Shown here piece after piece: positions 6,972 to 18,697 of a stretch of DNA of 64,000 nucleotides (within the stretch, counting starts at the first letter, position 1; each line of letters opens with the position of its first letter). A model generated the notes under the pieces. That model ran no database searches. It saw only the letters and a program-made list of their open reading frames with translations, and was not told the DNA's origin. The stretch lies in the NCBI RefSeq assembly GCF_014779655.1, contig NZ_JACXYX010000016.1, forward strand, positions 80,477 through 144,476, given 5' to 3'. The translations under genes were made by a program, and so were the position numbers. Source of the stretch: Nocardioides ganghwensis (GTDB lineage: Bacteria; Actinomycetota; Actinomycetes; Propionibacteriales; Nocardioidaceae).

Positions 6972-9644
6972 TCACTCCTCGGTGGTGTCGGCAGGGGCGT
7001 CCTGACCGTCGATTGTTGCACCGTCGGCCACAACGGGCGATTCCTCGTCCTCCTCGGTCGCCTCCACCGAGCGAGCCACGACGGCGACGGTGTCGCCCTT
7101 CTTGGGCGTCACGAACTTCACGCCCTGGCTGTCGCGACCGGTGGCCCGGAAGTTGGCGTCGATGGGGCTGCGTACGACCTGGCCGCCGCTGGTGATCGAC
7201 AGGACCGCGTCGCCCTCCTCCACGATGAACGCGCCGACCAGGCCGCCGCGGTCCTCGTTGCTGAGCCTGACGGCACGGATGCCGACGCCGCCGCGGTTGG
7301 TGATGCGGTAGTCGGTGATCCGCGTGCGCTTGGCGTAGCCGCCGTCAGTGATCGTGAAGACGTACTGCTCCTTCACGTCCGGCAGGTCGCCGGGCGCGAT
7401 GTCCGCCGGCGCCTCGCCGTCCTCGACGAGACGTGCCTCGGCGGCCTCCTCAGCCGCGACCTGCGCGGCCCGGATCACCGAGAGGGAGAGCACGGAGTCC
7501 TCGTCGTGCTTGAACTTCATGCCCCGTACGCCGCCGGTGGCGCGGCCCATCGGGCGCAGCTGGTCGTCGCTGGCCTGGAAGCGGATCGCCTGGCCCTTGC
7601 GGGACACCAGCAGGATGTCGTCGTCGCCGTTGACCAGCTCGGCGCCGATCAGCTCGTCGTCCTCCTCGCGGAAGTTGATCGCGATGACGCCGGCCTGGCG
7701 CGGGCTGTTGTAGTCGCCCAGCTTGGTCTTCTTCACCAGGCCGTTGCGGGTGGCGAGCACCAGGTAGGGGGCCTGCTCGTAGTCGCGGATCGCCAGCACC
7801 TGCGCGATGTCCTCGTCGGGCTGGAAGCTCAGCAGGCCGGCGACGTGGCCGCCCTTCGCGTCGCGCGCCGCCTCGGGCAGGTTGTAGGCCTTGGTGCGGT
7901 AGACGCGACCGGCCGTGGTGAAGAACAGCAGCCAGTGGTGGTTGGTGGTCGCGATGAAGTGCTGGACGACGTCGTCGCCGCGCAGCGTGGCACCACGTAC
8001 GCCCTTGCCGCCGCGCTTCTGCAGGCGGTACTGGTCGGCGCGGGTGCGCTTGGCGTAGCCGCCGCGGGTGATGGAGACGACCAGGTCCTCGTCGGGGATC
8101 AGGTCCTCCATCGAGAGGTCGCCGTCGGCGGCGATGATCTGCGAGCGCCGGTCGTTGCCGTACTTGTCGACGATCTCGGTGAGCTCGTCGGAGACGATCT
8201 GCCGCTGGCGGGCCTCGTTGGCGAGGATGTCCTCGAGGTCGGCGATCACGCGCTCGAGCTCGGCGAGGCGGTCCATGATCTTCTGGCGCTCGAGGGCGGC
8301 GAGGCGACGCAGCTGCATCTCGAGGATCGCGTTGGCCTGGACCTCGTCGATGTCCAGGAGGTCGATGAGGCCGGTGCGGGCCTCCTCGACGTCGGGGCTG
8401 CGGCGGATCAGCGCGATGACCTCGTCCAGGGCGTCGAGCGCCTTGGCGAGCCCGCGGTAGATGTGGGCCTGGCGCTCGGCCTCCGCGAGGCGGAAGCGCG
8501 TACGCCGCTGGATGACCTCGATCTGGTGGGTCACCCAGTGGGAGATGAACTGGTCGATCGGCAGCGTGCGCGGCACGCCGTCGACCAGCGCCAGCATGTT
8601 GGCGGAGAAGTTGGTCTGGAGCTCGGTGTGCTTGAACAGGTTGTTGAGCACGACCCGGGCGACGGCGTCGCGCTTGAGGATGATGACCAGCCGCTGGCCG
8701 GTGCGCGAGCTGGTGTCGTCGCGGACGTCGGAGATGCCCTGGATCTTGCCGGAGTCGGCGAGCTCGGCGATCTTCAGCGCGAGGTTGTCCGGGTTGACCA
8801 TGTAGGGGAGCTCGCTGATGACCAGCATGACGCGGCCCTTGGCGTCCTCGTCGATCTCCACGACCGCGCGCTGGGTGATCGAGCCGCGCCCGGTGCGGTA
8901 GGCCTGCTCGATGCCCTGGCGCCCCACGATGAGCGCGCCGTTGGGGAAGTCGGGGCCCTTGATGCGCTCGACGAGCGCGTCCTGCAGCTCCTCCTTGGTG
9001 GCGTCGGGGTGCTCGAGCGCCCACACGGCGCCCTCGGCGACCTCGCGCAGGTTGTGCGGCGGGATGCTGGTCGCCATGCCGACCGCGATGCCGGCCGAGC
9101 CGTTGACCAGGAGGTTGGGGAACCGCGAGGGGAGGATGGTCGGCTCCTGCGAGCGACCGTCGTAGTTGGGGCGGAAGTCGACGGTGTCCTCGTCGATGTC
9201 GCGCACCATCTCCATCGCCAGCGGCGCCATGCGGCACTCGGTGTACCGCATGGCGGCGGCGGAGTCGTTGCCCGGCGAGCCGAAGTTGCCCTGGCCGTTG
9301 ATCAGCGGTGCGCGCAGCACCCACGGCTGCGCGAGGCGGACCATGGTGTCGTAGATCGCGGTGTCGCCGTGGGGGTGGTACTGGCCCATCACGTCGCCGA
9401 CGACGCGCGAGCACTTCGAGAAGCCGCGGTCGGGTCGGTAGCCGCCGTCGTACATCGCGTAGAGGATGCGGCGGTGCACCGGCTTGAGCCCGTCGCGTAC
9501 GTCGGGCAGCGCGCGCCCGACGATCACGGTCATCGCGTAGTCGATGTAGGACTGCTGCATCAGCGTCTGGAGCTCGATCGGCTGGATGCGGTCGTCGCCG
9601 AACCCGAAGCCGCCTGCTCCGGTGCCGGTGGGGGTCTCAGTCAT
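6972..9644 (-). CDS. gyrA: DNA gyrase subunit A
   Basis: 890 aa, full length. With GyrB it introduces negative supercoils using ATP. The breakage-reunion domain carries the catalytic tyrosine in AAAMRYTECRM. The quinolone-resistance region reads HPHGDTAIYD, so Thr occupies the position of E. coli Ser83 and Asp87 is retained. The C-terminal pinwheel repeats include QKRGGKG (GyrA box), followed by a long acidic tail. The ATG gives MTETPTGTG.... It is downstream of gyrB with a 60-nt gap and upstream of the DUF3566 gene. Confidence 0.98.
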   Translation of the reverse strand: MTETPTGTGAGGFGFGDDRIQPIELQTLMQQSYIDYAMTVIVGRALPDVRDGLKPVHRRILYAMYDGGYRPDRGFSKCSRVVGDVMGQYHPHGDTAIYDTMVRLAQPWVLRAPLINGQGNFGSPGNDSAAAMRYTECRMAPLAMEMVRDIDEDTVDFRPNYDGRSQEPTILPSRFPNLLVNGSAGIAVGMATSIPPHNLREVAEGAVWALEHPDATKEELQDALVERIKGPDFPNGALIVGRQGIEQAYRTGRGSITQRAVVEIDEDAKGRVMLVISELPYMVNPDNLALKIAELADSGKIQGISDVRDDTSSRTGQRLVIILKRDAVARVVLNNLFKHTELQTNFSANMLALVDGVPRTLPIDQFISHWVTHQIEVIQRRTRFRLAEAERQAHIYRGLAKALDALDEVIALIRRSPDVEEARTGLIDLLDIDEVQANAILEMQLRRLAALERQKIMDRLAELERVIADLEDILANEARQRQIVSDELTEIVDKYGNDRRSQIIAADGDLSMEDLIPDEDLVVSITRGGYAKRTRADQYRLQKRGGKGVRGATLRGDDVVQHFIATTNHHWLLFFTTAGRVYRTKAYNLPEAARDAKGGHVAGLLSFQPDEDIAQVLAIRDYEQAPYLVLATRNGLVKKTKLGDYNSPRQAGVIAINFREEDDELIGAELVNGDDDILLVSRKGQAIRFQASDDQLRPMGRATGGVRGMKFKHDEDSVLSLSVIRAAQVAAEEAAEARLVEDGEAPADIAPGDLPDVKEQYVFTITDGGYAKRTRITDYRITNRGGVGIRAVRLSNEDRGGLVGAFIVEEGDAVLSITSGGQVVRSPIDANFRATGRDSQGVKFVTPKKGDTVAVVARSVEATEEDEESPVVADGATIDGQDAPADTTEE

Positions 9645-9704
9645 CTCTGTCCTTCTCCTGCGTTCTATCGATGTCTAGGGCTGGTCGTAGATCCGGCTAG
9701 CGAC

Positions 9705-11930
<2,226 letters not shown>

Positions 11931-12209
11931 GGCACAGCCTTCTGCTCATCGCCGCGGAACTCGTCCGAGGGCGTTCGACATGAGTCGAGTCGCTGCGGTT
12001 GCGCCTGCAACACGACGTGCGACTCGTACGCTCATATTACCTGTCAGGAGCCCTGAACCGAAGCGCACACCCCGGACTGGGGATGGATCAGCGCGAAAAA
12101 GTGCCCCCAGCGGCCCCGTGGGAGCCGTTCAGCCGCTCGAACAGGGGGGTCGGTGGGGCCCCATGTGGTCGTACGGCTCCCAGATCGGCAGAACGAGGCT
12201 CTCGCGCGA

Positions 12210-12788
12210 TCACCCGTAGGTGTCGCGCGGGCCGCGCCCGTCACGGCTCGAGAACCGGCCCTTCGTCCAGCTCGGCAGGTGCGGCCCGAGCACCTCGATC
12301 ACGGTGACGGTGCCGTGGCCGAGCTCCTCGTTGAGCCGGCGCACGATGCTCGGCGCGAGCAGCTTGAGCTGCGTGGCCCAGGCCGTGGAGTCCGTGCGGA
12401 CGACGAGCCGTCCCTCGTCGAACGACTCCGGCGTGCAGTGGTCCGCCACCTCCGACCCGACGAGCTCGGCCCACCGGCCGAAGACCCCCTGCACCCGGAG
12501 GTCGACCTCCCAGCCATGGTTGGCGATCAGCCGGCCCATCGCCTGCTCGAGCAGCTGGGGGTCGCGGTCGTCGGGTCGCGCCCCGGACGCCTTGGGCATG
12601 GTCCGTCGTCGGAAGGAGGACGTACGCCGCCGCGCGGGTGCCGCGCCCGGGTTGGCCGCCGCGGCGCGCGCGGCCGCCCGCGCGAGGTCGAGGCCGTCGG
12701 GCCGGTGCGCCTCGACGACAGGCTTCTCCGGGGCGGGCTCGGCGCCCGAGGCCTCGGCCGCGTCGTTTCCCGGCGCCTCACCCGTCAC
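12210..12788 (-). CDS. dciA: DUF721 / DciA family replication protein
   Basis: 192 aa. The first 75 residues are a Pro/Ala/Arg-rich linker containing RRRTSSFRRR. The DUF721 domain runs from about residue 78 (QLLEQAMGRLIANHGW) to 175, including GRWAELVGSEVADHC and LRRLNEEL-type helices. DciA proteins load or recruit the replicative helicase in bacteria lacking DnaC. The GTG at 12788 overlaps the recF stop by 11 nt, so the genes are translationally coupled. Position between recF and gyrB is the standard actinobacterial one. Confidence 0.88.
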   Translation of the reverse strand: MTGEAPGNDAAEASGAEPAPEKPVVEAHRPDGLDLARAAARAAAANPGAAPARRRTSSFRRRTMPKASGARPDDRDPQLLEQAMGRLIANHGWEVDLRVQGVFGRWAELVGSEVADHCTPESFDEGRLVVRTDSTAWATQLKLLAPSIVRRLNEELGHGTVTVIEVLGPHLPSWTKGRFSSRDGRGPRDTYG

Positions 12789-14004
12789 GGGTCACCGTCC
12801 CGTCCGCGACGAGGAAGCGCACGCCCTGGAGCGAGGCGGGCACGTCCGCGGCCACGGCGGCCGTGACGAGGACCTGCTCGGCGCCCGCCACGAGCTGGGC
12901 GAGCTGGTTGCGGCGCTCGGAGTCGAGCTCGGCGAAGACGTCGTCGAGCACGAGGATCGGGTCGTCGCCGTCGGCTCGCAACAGGTCGTACGACGCCAGG
13001 CGCAGCGCCAGCGCGAACGACCACGACTCGCCGTGGGAGGCGTACCCCTTGACCGGCAGCCGCAGCTGCGGGTCGCCAAGGGTGAGCAGCAGCTCGTCGC
13101 GGTGCGGGCCGACGAGGGAGATCCCGCGGTCGAGCTCCTCCTTGCGACGCGAGGCGATCGCGTCGAGGAGCGCTGTCTGGAGGGGGGCCTTGGTTTCGAC
13201 ACGGGCTCGTTCCTCGCCCTGCTCAACCAGCGGCGTGTCAGTCGCTGGTTGAGCAGGTTGCGCAGCAACCGTGTCGAAACCGAGACCAGACAGGTCGATG
13301 CTGGCCTTGTACTCGAGGTCGGCGTCGTCACGGCTCGCGCCGCGGGCCACCGCCTCGTAGGCCTTGCCCAGGTAGGGCCGCAGGTCCTCGACGAGCTGCA
13401 GCCGCGCACCCAGGATCTCCGCGCCGACCCTGGCGAGGTTGTCGTCCCAGATCTCCAGCGTCGCCATCGCCGCGTCCCGGGAGGAGCCGCGTGCGAGTCC
13501 GGCCGTCTTGAGCAGGCTGTTGCGCTGCTTGAGGATCCGGTCGTAGTCCGACCGCACGCCCGCGAGGCGCGGCGTACGGAGCATGAGCAGGTCGTCGAGG
13601 AACTTCCTGCGGTCGGACGGGTCGCCCTTGACCAGGGTGAGGTCGTCGGGCGCGAAGACCACCGTCCGCACCAGGCCGATGATCTCGCGCGGCCGGGGGA
13701 GGGGGGAGCGGTTGATCCGGGCCCGGTTGGCGCGTCCGGGGTTGAGCTCGACCTCCAGGAGCGCCGTACGTCCCTCCTTGACCACCGACGCGCGCACGAT
13801 CGCCTGGTCGGCGCCCGCGCGCACCAGCGGCGCATCGGTCGCGACCCGGTGCGAGGACAGTCGGGAGAGGTAGTCGATCGCCTCGACGAGGTTGGTCTTG
13901 CCCTGCCCGTTGCGGCCGATGAAGGCCGTCGCCCCCGGCTCCAGGGCGACGTCGATGTCGCCGTAGGAACGGAAGTCGTGGAGGCTCAGGTGGGCGACGT
14001 GCAA
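12778..14004 (-). CDS. recF: DNA repair/replication protein RecF
   Basis: About 408 aa SMC-like ATPase of the RecFOR gap-repair pathway. Walker A is GRNGQGKTN near residue 33, the ABC-type signature region lies in SHGESWSFALALRLA, and Walker B is ILVLDDVFAELD. The TTG at 14004 (LHVAHLSLHDFRSYG) fits known RecF starts; an ATG at 14082 would add 26 Pro/Arg-rich residues overlapping gnd. Residues about 242-271 are encoded by a 90-bp inverted-repeat element inserted in frame (separate entry), making this RecF longer than usual. Confidence 0.93.
   Translation of the reverse strand: MHVAHLSLHDFRSYGDIDVALEPGATAFIGRNGQGKTNLVEAIDYLSRLSSHRVATDAPLVRAGADQAIVRASVVKEGRTALLEVELNPGRANRARINRSPLPRPREIIGLVRTVVFAPDDLTLVKGDPSDRRKFLDDLLMLRTPRLAGVRSDYDRILKQRNSLLKTAGLARGSSRDAAMATLEIWDDNLARVGAEILGARLQLVEDLRPYLGKAYEAVARGASRDDADLEYKASIDLSGLGFDTVAAQPAQPATDTPLVEQGEERARVETKAPLQTALLDAIASRRKEELDRGISLVGPHRDELLLTLGDPQLRLPVKGYASHGESWSFALALRLASYDLLRADGDDPILVLDDVFAELDSERRNQLAQLVAGAEQVLVTAAVAADVPASLQGVRFLVADGTVTRDG
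13192..13281. repeat. 90-bp dispersed inverted repeat inside recF
   Basis: GGTTTCGACACGG at 13192-13204 is the perfect reverse complement of 13269-13281. A second inner pair, CCTGCTCAACCAGCG at 13218-13232, is perfectly complementary to 13243-13257. The element is exactly 30 codons long and open in the recF frame. From memory, elements with the core TTTCGACACGG...CTCAACCAGCG are scattered widely in Nocardioides genomes; copy number cannot be counted from this window. Confidence 0.85.
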
Positions 14005-14014
14005 CGGGTCAGGC

Positions 14015-14989
14015 CTAGCTCTCCCCGGTCTCCCGGTCGCTGCCGGCGCCGGCCTTCTGCGCGGACTCGGACTGCTCGGCACCGGTGGCGCCCTCGGCGT
14101 CGCCGCCCTTGGGCGCGGAGGAGCGCACGGCGTGGCCGCCGAACTGGTTGCGCATCGCGGCGATCGCCTTCATCGTCGGGGCGTCGTCCTGGCGGGACAC
14201 GAAGCGGGCGTAGAGCGCGGCGGTGATCGCAGGGGTGGCCACAGCGTTCTCGATGCCGGCCTCGACGGTCCAGCGACCCTCGCCGGAGTCCTCGGCGTAG
14301 CCGGCGACCTGGCTGAGCCCGGGGTCCTCGTCGAGGGCGTTGACCATCAGGTCGAGCAGCCACGAGCGGATGACGGTGCCCTCGCGCCACGAACGGAAGA
14401 CCTCGGTCACGTTGTCGGTGAGCTCGGCCTTCTCCAGCAGCTCCCAGCCCTCGGCGTACGCCTGCATGATCGCGTACTCGATGCCGTTGTGGACCATCTT
14501 GGAGAAGTGCCCGGCGCCGACCTTGCCGGCGTGCACGGACCCGAACTCGCCCTCGGGCTTGAGGGCGTCGAAGGCCGGCTGCACCTTGGCGATGTCGTCG
14601 GCGTCGCCGCCGTACATCAGGGCGTAGCCGTTCTCGAGGCCCCACACGCCTCCGGAGACGCCGCAGTCGACGTAGCCGATGCCCTTGCCGGCGAGCAGCT
14701 CGGCGTTGGCGAGGTCGTCGGTCCAGCGCGAGTTGCCACCGTCGACCACCACGTCGCCCTCGCCCAGGAGGTCGGCGAGCTCGGCGACGGTGGCCCGTGT
14801 CGGGTCGCCGGCAGGCACCATGACCCAGACGACCTTGGGGCTGGGCAGTGCCTCGACGAGTGCGGCGAGCGAGTCGACGTCGCTGACGTCGGGGTTGCGG
14901 TCGTAGCCCACGACCGTGAGTCCCGCGCGACGCATGCGCTCGCGCATGTTGCCGCCCATCTTGCCGAGCCCGATGAGTCCGATGTCCAT
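14015..14989 (-). CDS. gnd: 6-phosphogluconate dehydrogenase (decarboxylating), short form
   Basis: 324 aa, the length of the short GntZ/YqeC-type enzymes that oxidise 6-phosphogluconate to ribulose 5-phosphate and CO2. The Rossmann motif is GLGKMGGNM at residues 6-14. The substrate block is VVDGGNSRWTDD, followed by YVDCGVSGGVWGLENGY, and the catalytic Lys/Asn region is GHFSKMVHNGIEYA. ATG 14989 is preferred; a GTG at 15010 is an alternative. The gene commonly lies between dnaN and recF in actinobacteria. Confidence 0.93.
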   Translation of the reverse strand: MDIGLIGLGKMGGNMRERMRRAGLTVVGYDRNPDVSDVDSLAALVEALPSPKVVWVMVPAGDPTRATVAELADLLGEGDVVVDGGNSRWTDDLANAELLAGKGIGYVDCGVSGGVWGLENGYALMYGGDADDIAKVQPAFDALKPEGEFGSVHAGKVGAGHFSKMVHNGIEYAIMQAYAEGWELLEKAELTDNVTEVFRSWREGTVIRSWLLDLMVNALDEDPGLSQVAGYAEDSGEGRWTVEAGIENAVATPAITAALYARFVSRQDDAPTMKAIAAMRNQFGGHAVRSSAPKGGDAEGATGAEQSESAQKAGAGSDRETGES

Positions 14990-15025
14990 GTCGGTGAGCC
15001 TAGTCCCCACCCCTCGGAGGTCGAC

Positions 15026-16165
15026 CTACGAGAGCAGGCGCCGGGGCATCAGCAGGTAGCGGAACGAGCTGGCGTCGTCGTCCGCGGCGTCGGTGCCCGA
15101 GATGACCACGGGCTTGGTCGCCTGGGTGAAGGCGAGGTCGACGAACTCCCCGTCGATGGCCGTGAGGCCGTCGAGGAGGAACTGCGGGTTGAAGCCGGTC
15201 GTCAGGTCGTCGCCGTCGATCTCGGCGTCCACGGCCTCGGTCGCCATCGCCTCGTCGCCGGACCCGGCGTCGAGCACGATCTGGTTGTCGCCGAACTTCA
15301 TCTGCACGGCCGTGTTGCGCTCGGCGACGAGCGCGACGCGCTTGACGGTCTCGATGAGCTCGGCCTTGTTGACCTTCGCCACCGTGAGGTGCTCGGCCGG
15401 GAAGAGCGAGCGGACCTTCGGGAACTCGCCGTCGAGCAGGCGGGTCGTCGTGCGGCGTACGCCGCCGAGGCCGGTGCCCTCGAACCCGATGAGGCCCTCG
15501 CCGGTGCCGCTGGTGCTCAGCGCGATGGTGATCTCGGCCCCGGACGTGAGCGACTTGGCGGTGTCGCCGAGCACCTTGGCGGGCACCAGGGCGGCCACGG
15601 ACACGTCGGGGGACTGCGGGTTCCAGGTCAGCTCGCGGTGCGAGAGCCGGAAGCGGTCGGTGGCGAGCAGCGCCATCGTGGACCCGTCGATCTCGATCCG
15701 TACGCCCGTGAGGACCGGCAGCATGTCGTCGCGGCCCGCGGCGGTGACCGCCTGGGCGACGGCGTGCGCGAAGTCGGCGCTGGAGACCGTCCCGGTGGCG
15801 GACGGCATCTCGGGCAGCGTCGGATAGTCCGAGACAGGCATGGTCTGGAGGCTGAAGCGCGCGGACCCGCAGGTGAGCGAGACGCGCGGGCCCTCGAGGG
15901 TGAGCTCCACCGGCTTGGCCGGCAGGCTGCGGCAGATGTCGGCGAGCAGGCGGCCACTGACCAGGGCCCGGCCCTCGTCGTTGACCTCGGCGGAGAGGGT
16001 GGCGCGCGCCGAGGTCTCGTAGTCGAAGGTGGAGAGCACCAGACCGGCGTCGCTCGCCTCGATCAGCAGGCCGGCCAGGACCGGGGAGCTGGGACGGACG
16101 GGCAGGCTGCGGGCAGCCCAGGCAACGGCATCGGCGAAGACGTCGCGTTCGACGCGGAACTTCAC
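15026..16165 (-). CDS. dnaN: DNA polymerase III sliding clamp (beta subunit)
   Basis: 379 aa, the normal length. The ring-shaped clamp tethers polymerase III to DNA. The N-terminus KFRVERDVFADAVAWAAR, central repeats and the C-terminal YLLMPRRL are typical of actinobacterial DnaN. The GTG at 16165 follows GAGGAGACCCTT, a strong ribosome binding site. It lies downstream of dnaA across about 500 bp of presumed origin sequence. Confidence 0.98.
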   Translation of the reverse strand: MKFRVERDVFADAVAWAARSLPVRPSSPVLAGLLIEASDAGLVLSTFDYETSARATLSAEVNDEGRALVSGRLLADICRSLPAKPVELTLEGPRVSLTCGSARFSLQTMPVSDYPTLPEMPSATGTVSSADFAHAVAQAVTAAGRDDMLPVLTGVRIEIDGSTMALLATDRFRLSHRELTWNPQSPDVSVAALVPAKVLGDTAKSLTSGAEITIALSTSGTGEGLIGFEGTGLGGVRRTTTRLLDGEFPKVRSLFPAEHLTVAKVNKAELIETVKRVALVAERNTAVQMKFGDNQIVLDAGSGDEAMATEAVDAEIDGDDLTTGFNPQFLLDGLTAIDGEFVDLAFTQATKPVVISGTDAADDDASSFRYLLMPRRLLS

Positions 16166-16673
16166 AAGGGTCTCCTCGAGGAGAGGTGGGGCGAGCAACG
16201 GGCAGGCAGACGGGAACCACACACGTGCGCGTGGGAAGTGCATCCTGCCACGCGCCGGCGAGGCTTCGGCAGGGTTCTCCCCAGAGGGAGGTCGGTCAGG
16301 CGTTGGTGGGTTGTCGGACCAGTCTTGAGGTTCACAGTCGTCGTAGGGTCCGTGGAAACTGTGGATGACGGGCGTTCGTGCATGTCAGGGCCCGAAATGG
16401 TTGTGGATGAGGGTTGTGGAGGCAGTCGGACGCCCAGGCGTTCGGTGTGGACGCAGCGCGAGCACGTGTGGTTCGTCCCGAGGTGTCCACAGGGGCTGGG
16501 GACGAAGCGCCGGACGGAACCACATGTTCTCCACACCCGGCGGCGGCCCCGGTCGGCGAGCGGTAACGGGTCGGTGGAGACGGTCCCGCCCGCACCGGTG
16601 GGGGCGGGAGTGCACGTACGGGGCAGTTACCGGAGGTGCAGGCGCGGGCGAGGCGGACGGCGCGCGAGGCGCG
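16166..16673. other. Candidate oriC (dnaA-dnaN intergenic, DnaA boxes)
   Basis: About 508 bp without a gene. DnaA-box-like 9-mers occur on both strands: TGTGGATGA at 16360-16368 and 16402-16410, TGTGGAGGC at 16415-16423, TGTGGACGC at 16446-16454, GTGTCCACA at 16483-16491 and TTCTCCACA at 16527-16535. The best of these differ by one base from TTGTCCACA or TTATCCACA. The dnaA-dnaN gap is the origin in Streptomyces and Mycobacterium. No clear AT-rich unwinding element is visible. Confidence 0.75.
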
Positions 16674-18113
16674 TCAGGCCTGGCGGGCCTGCATCTTGAC
16701 GCGGTTGGTGAGCTCGCTGACCTGGTTGAAGACCGCGCGGCGCTCGGCGAGGAGCTGGCGGATCTTGCGGTCGGCGTACATCACGGTGGTGTGGTCGCGG
16801 CCGCCGAACTCGCGACCGATCTGCGGCAGTGACATCGAGGTCAGCTCGCGGCAGAGGTACATGCCGATCTGGCGAGCCATCACCAGGTGCCGTCCCCGTG
16901 AGGGGCCGGTGAGGTCCTCGAGCGAGACGCCGAAGTAGGCGGCGGTCTGGGCGATGATCAGCGCGTGGGTGATCTCGGGCTCGCCGCCCTCGGGGATCAG
17001 GTCCTTGAGGACGATCTCGGCCAGGGTCATGTCGACCTCCTGGCGGTTGAGGTTGGCGAAGGCCGTGACCCGGATCAGCGCGCCCTCGAGCTCGCGGATG
17101 TTGGTCTGGATCTTGGAGGCGATGAACTCCAGCACGTCCGGCGGCGCCGTGAGCCGGTCCATCGCGGCCTTCTTGCGGAGGATGGCGATGCGGGTCTCGA
17201 GGTCCGGCGGCTGGACGTCGGTGATCAGGCCCCACTCGAACCGGTTGCGCAGGCGGTCCTCGAGCGCCTCGAGGCGCTTGGGCGCGCGGTCGGAGGTGAG
17301 GACGATCTGCTTGTTGGCGTTGTGGAGGGTGTTGAACGTGTGGAAGAACTCCTCCTGCGTCTGGGTCTTGCCCTCGAGGAACTGGATGTCGTCGATGAGC
17401 AGGACGTCGACGTCGCGGTAGCGCCGCTTGAACCGGTCCTGGCGGTCGTCGCGGATCGCGTTGATGAACTCGTTGGTGAACTCCTCGCTGGAGACGTAGC
17501 GCACCTTGGCGTTGCTGTAGAGGCTGCGCACGTAGTGGCCGATCGCGTGGAGCAGGTGCGTCTTGCCCAGGCCGGACTCGCCGTAGACGAGGAGCGGGTT
17601 GTACGCCTTGCCGGGCGCCTCGGCCACGGCCACGGCCGCCGCGTGCGGGAACCGGTTGGACGAGCCGATGACGAAGGTCTCGAAGGTGTACTTGGGGTTG
17701 AGCCGGGTCTCCAGCGCGGAGGGGCGACGCTCGCCGGTGGTCGGCGTGGGGTCGAGGTGGTCCATCTGCTCCGGGACCGACGCCTCGTAGGGCTGGTGGT
17801 CATTTGTCGACATGGAGACAGATCGATCTGTCGATTCGTCGACCGGGATGGGCTCGGCGTCCTCCAGGGCGGGGTTGACCGTGACGAGCATGCGGATCTC
17901 GCGGCCGAACCCCTCGCTGAGCGCGTCCTCGATGTGGTTGCGCAGCCGGCCCTCGAGCTGGTTGCGGGTGAAGTCGTTGGGGACGGCGATGATCGCGGTG
18001 TTCTCGTGGAGCGTCATCGGGACGCTGGGCCGCAGCCACGCCCGCTGGTTGGGCTGGAGGTCCGCGACGATCTGCTGCCACGCCGTTCCGAGATCTACCT
18101 GCTGGTCGTCCAC
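16674..18113 (-). CDS. dnaA: Chromosomal replication initiator DnaA
   Basis: 479 aa AAA+ initiator that binds oriC and opens the duplex. Domain I occupies about residues 1-90, followed by a variable linker. Domain III has Walker A GESGLGKTH and Walker B LLIDDIQFLEGK. Domain IV carries the DNA-binding signature GGRDHTTVMYADRKI near the C-terminus. The GTG at 18113 (VDDQQVDLGTAWQQIV) gives a family-like N-terminus; upstream in-frame sequence is Arg/Gly-rich and unlike DnaA. Confidence 0.98.
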   Translation of the reverse strand: MDDQQVDLGTAWQQIVADLQPNQRAWLRPSVPMTLHENTAIIAVPNDFTRNQLEGRLRNHIEDALSEGFGREIRMLVTVNPALEDAEPIPVDESTDRSVSMSTNDHQPYEASVPEQMDHLDPTPTTGERRPSALETRLNPKYTFETFVIGSSNRFPHAAAVAVAEAPGKAYNPLLVYGESGLGKTHLLHAIGHYVRSLYSNAKVRYVSSEEFTNEFINAIRDDRQDRFKRRYRDVDVLLIDDIQFLEGKTQTQEEFFHTFNTLHNANKQIVLTSDRAPKRLEALEDRLRNRFEWGLITDVQPPDLETRIAILRKKAAMDRLTAPPDVLEFIASKIQTNIRELEGALIRVTAFANLNRQEVDMTLAEIVLKDLIPEGGEPEITHALIIAQTAAYFGVSLEDLTGPSRGRHLVMARQIGMYLCRELTSMSLPQIGREFGGRDHTTVMYADRKIRQLLAERRAVFNQVSELTNRVKMQARQA

Positions 18114-18697
18114 CGGACCGCCTTCGCTTCCACCAATGTCGTCGTGCTCAGCCGTGCCTGTCGCACCTCGCCGGGCACGTCGATCCGTGCCCGTCCCGGT
18201 CTGTCGGGTGTGTTCTGCGCGACCCTGACCGGTTGTGCTTCCACAGAGTTGTCCACAAGCTGTGCACTGTTTGTCCCGACCGGGGTGGCCGAGCTCTCCG
18301 CGCTGCGCCGGTAAGCGATCCTTCCAGCGTTTCCGCAGGTCAGAGGCCTGTTCGGAGGCCGTGTGACCCGGATCACACCGAGTCGTGCACCCCGGGAGGA
18401 CCGTGGTCCGACGCGACCGCGGAGAAGTTGAACGTAACAACCGGGCCGCGTACGGAGCAAGACGTCATCCACAGGCTGGCCCCAGGGGTGGGCTCGAGGG
18501 TTTGACCCCCACTTTCTCCTCCGCGTACCGTTGGCCGGTCGCTCCCTGTCGACGGGTGCCGCATGTCCACGATCCGCCACACGGCGGCCGCGTGGGTGGG
18601 CGGTGCCGGCCGAAGTTCCTGAGCTTTGGGCCTGAACCTGGGCCAGCATCGATCCTCGCTCGGAGTGGACATCCCTCGAAACCTTCGGAGAAATGCC
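18114..18697. other. dnaA-rpmH divergent intergenic region
   Basis: 584 bp holding divergent promoters for dnaA (minus) and rpmH (plus). It contains one perfect DnaA box, TTGTCCACA at 18249-18257, and a near-match TCATCCACA at 18465-18473. These may serve dnaA autoregulation or a second half of a bipartite origin. No coding sequence is convincing here; codon pattern is lost and several stops occur in every frame. Confidence 0.6.
18249..18257 (+). promoter_or_regulatory. Perfect DnaA box upstream of dnaA
   Basis: TTGTCCACA, the actinobacterial consensus DnaA box, lies 136 bp upstream of the dnaA start codon. TTCCACA nearby (18239-18245) may be a weaker companion. Its placement suggests autoregulation of dnaA or origin function. 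Confidence 0.7.

Noticed and set aside
16674..18440. Longer dnaA starting at 18440
   Set aside because: Upstream residues are unconserved Arg/Gly/Thr-rich sequence and overlap the DnaA-box region; GTG 18113 gives the normal domain I.
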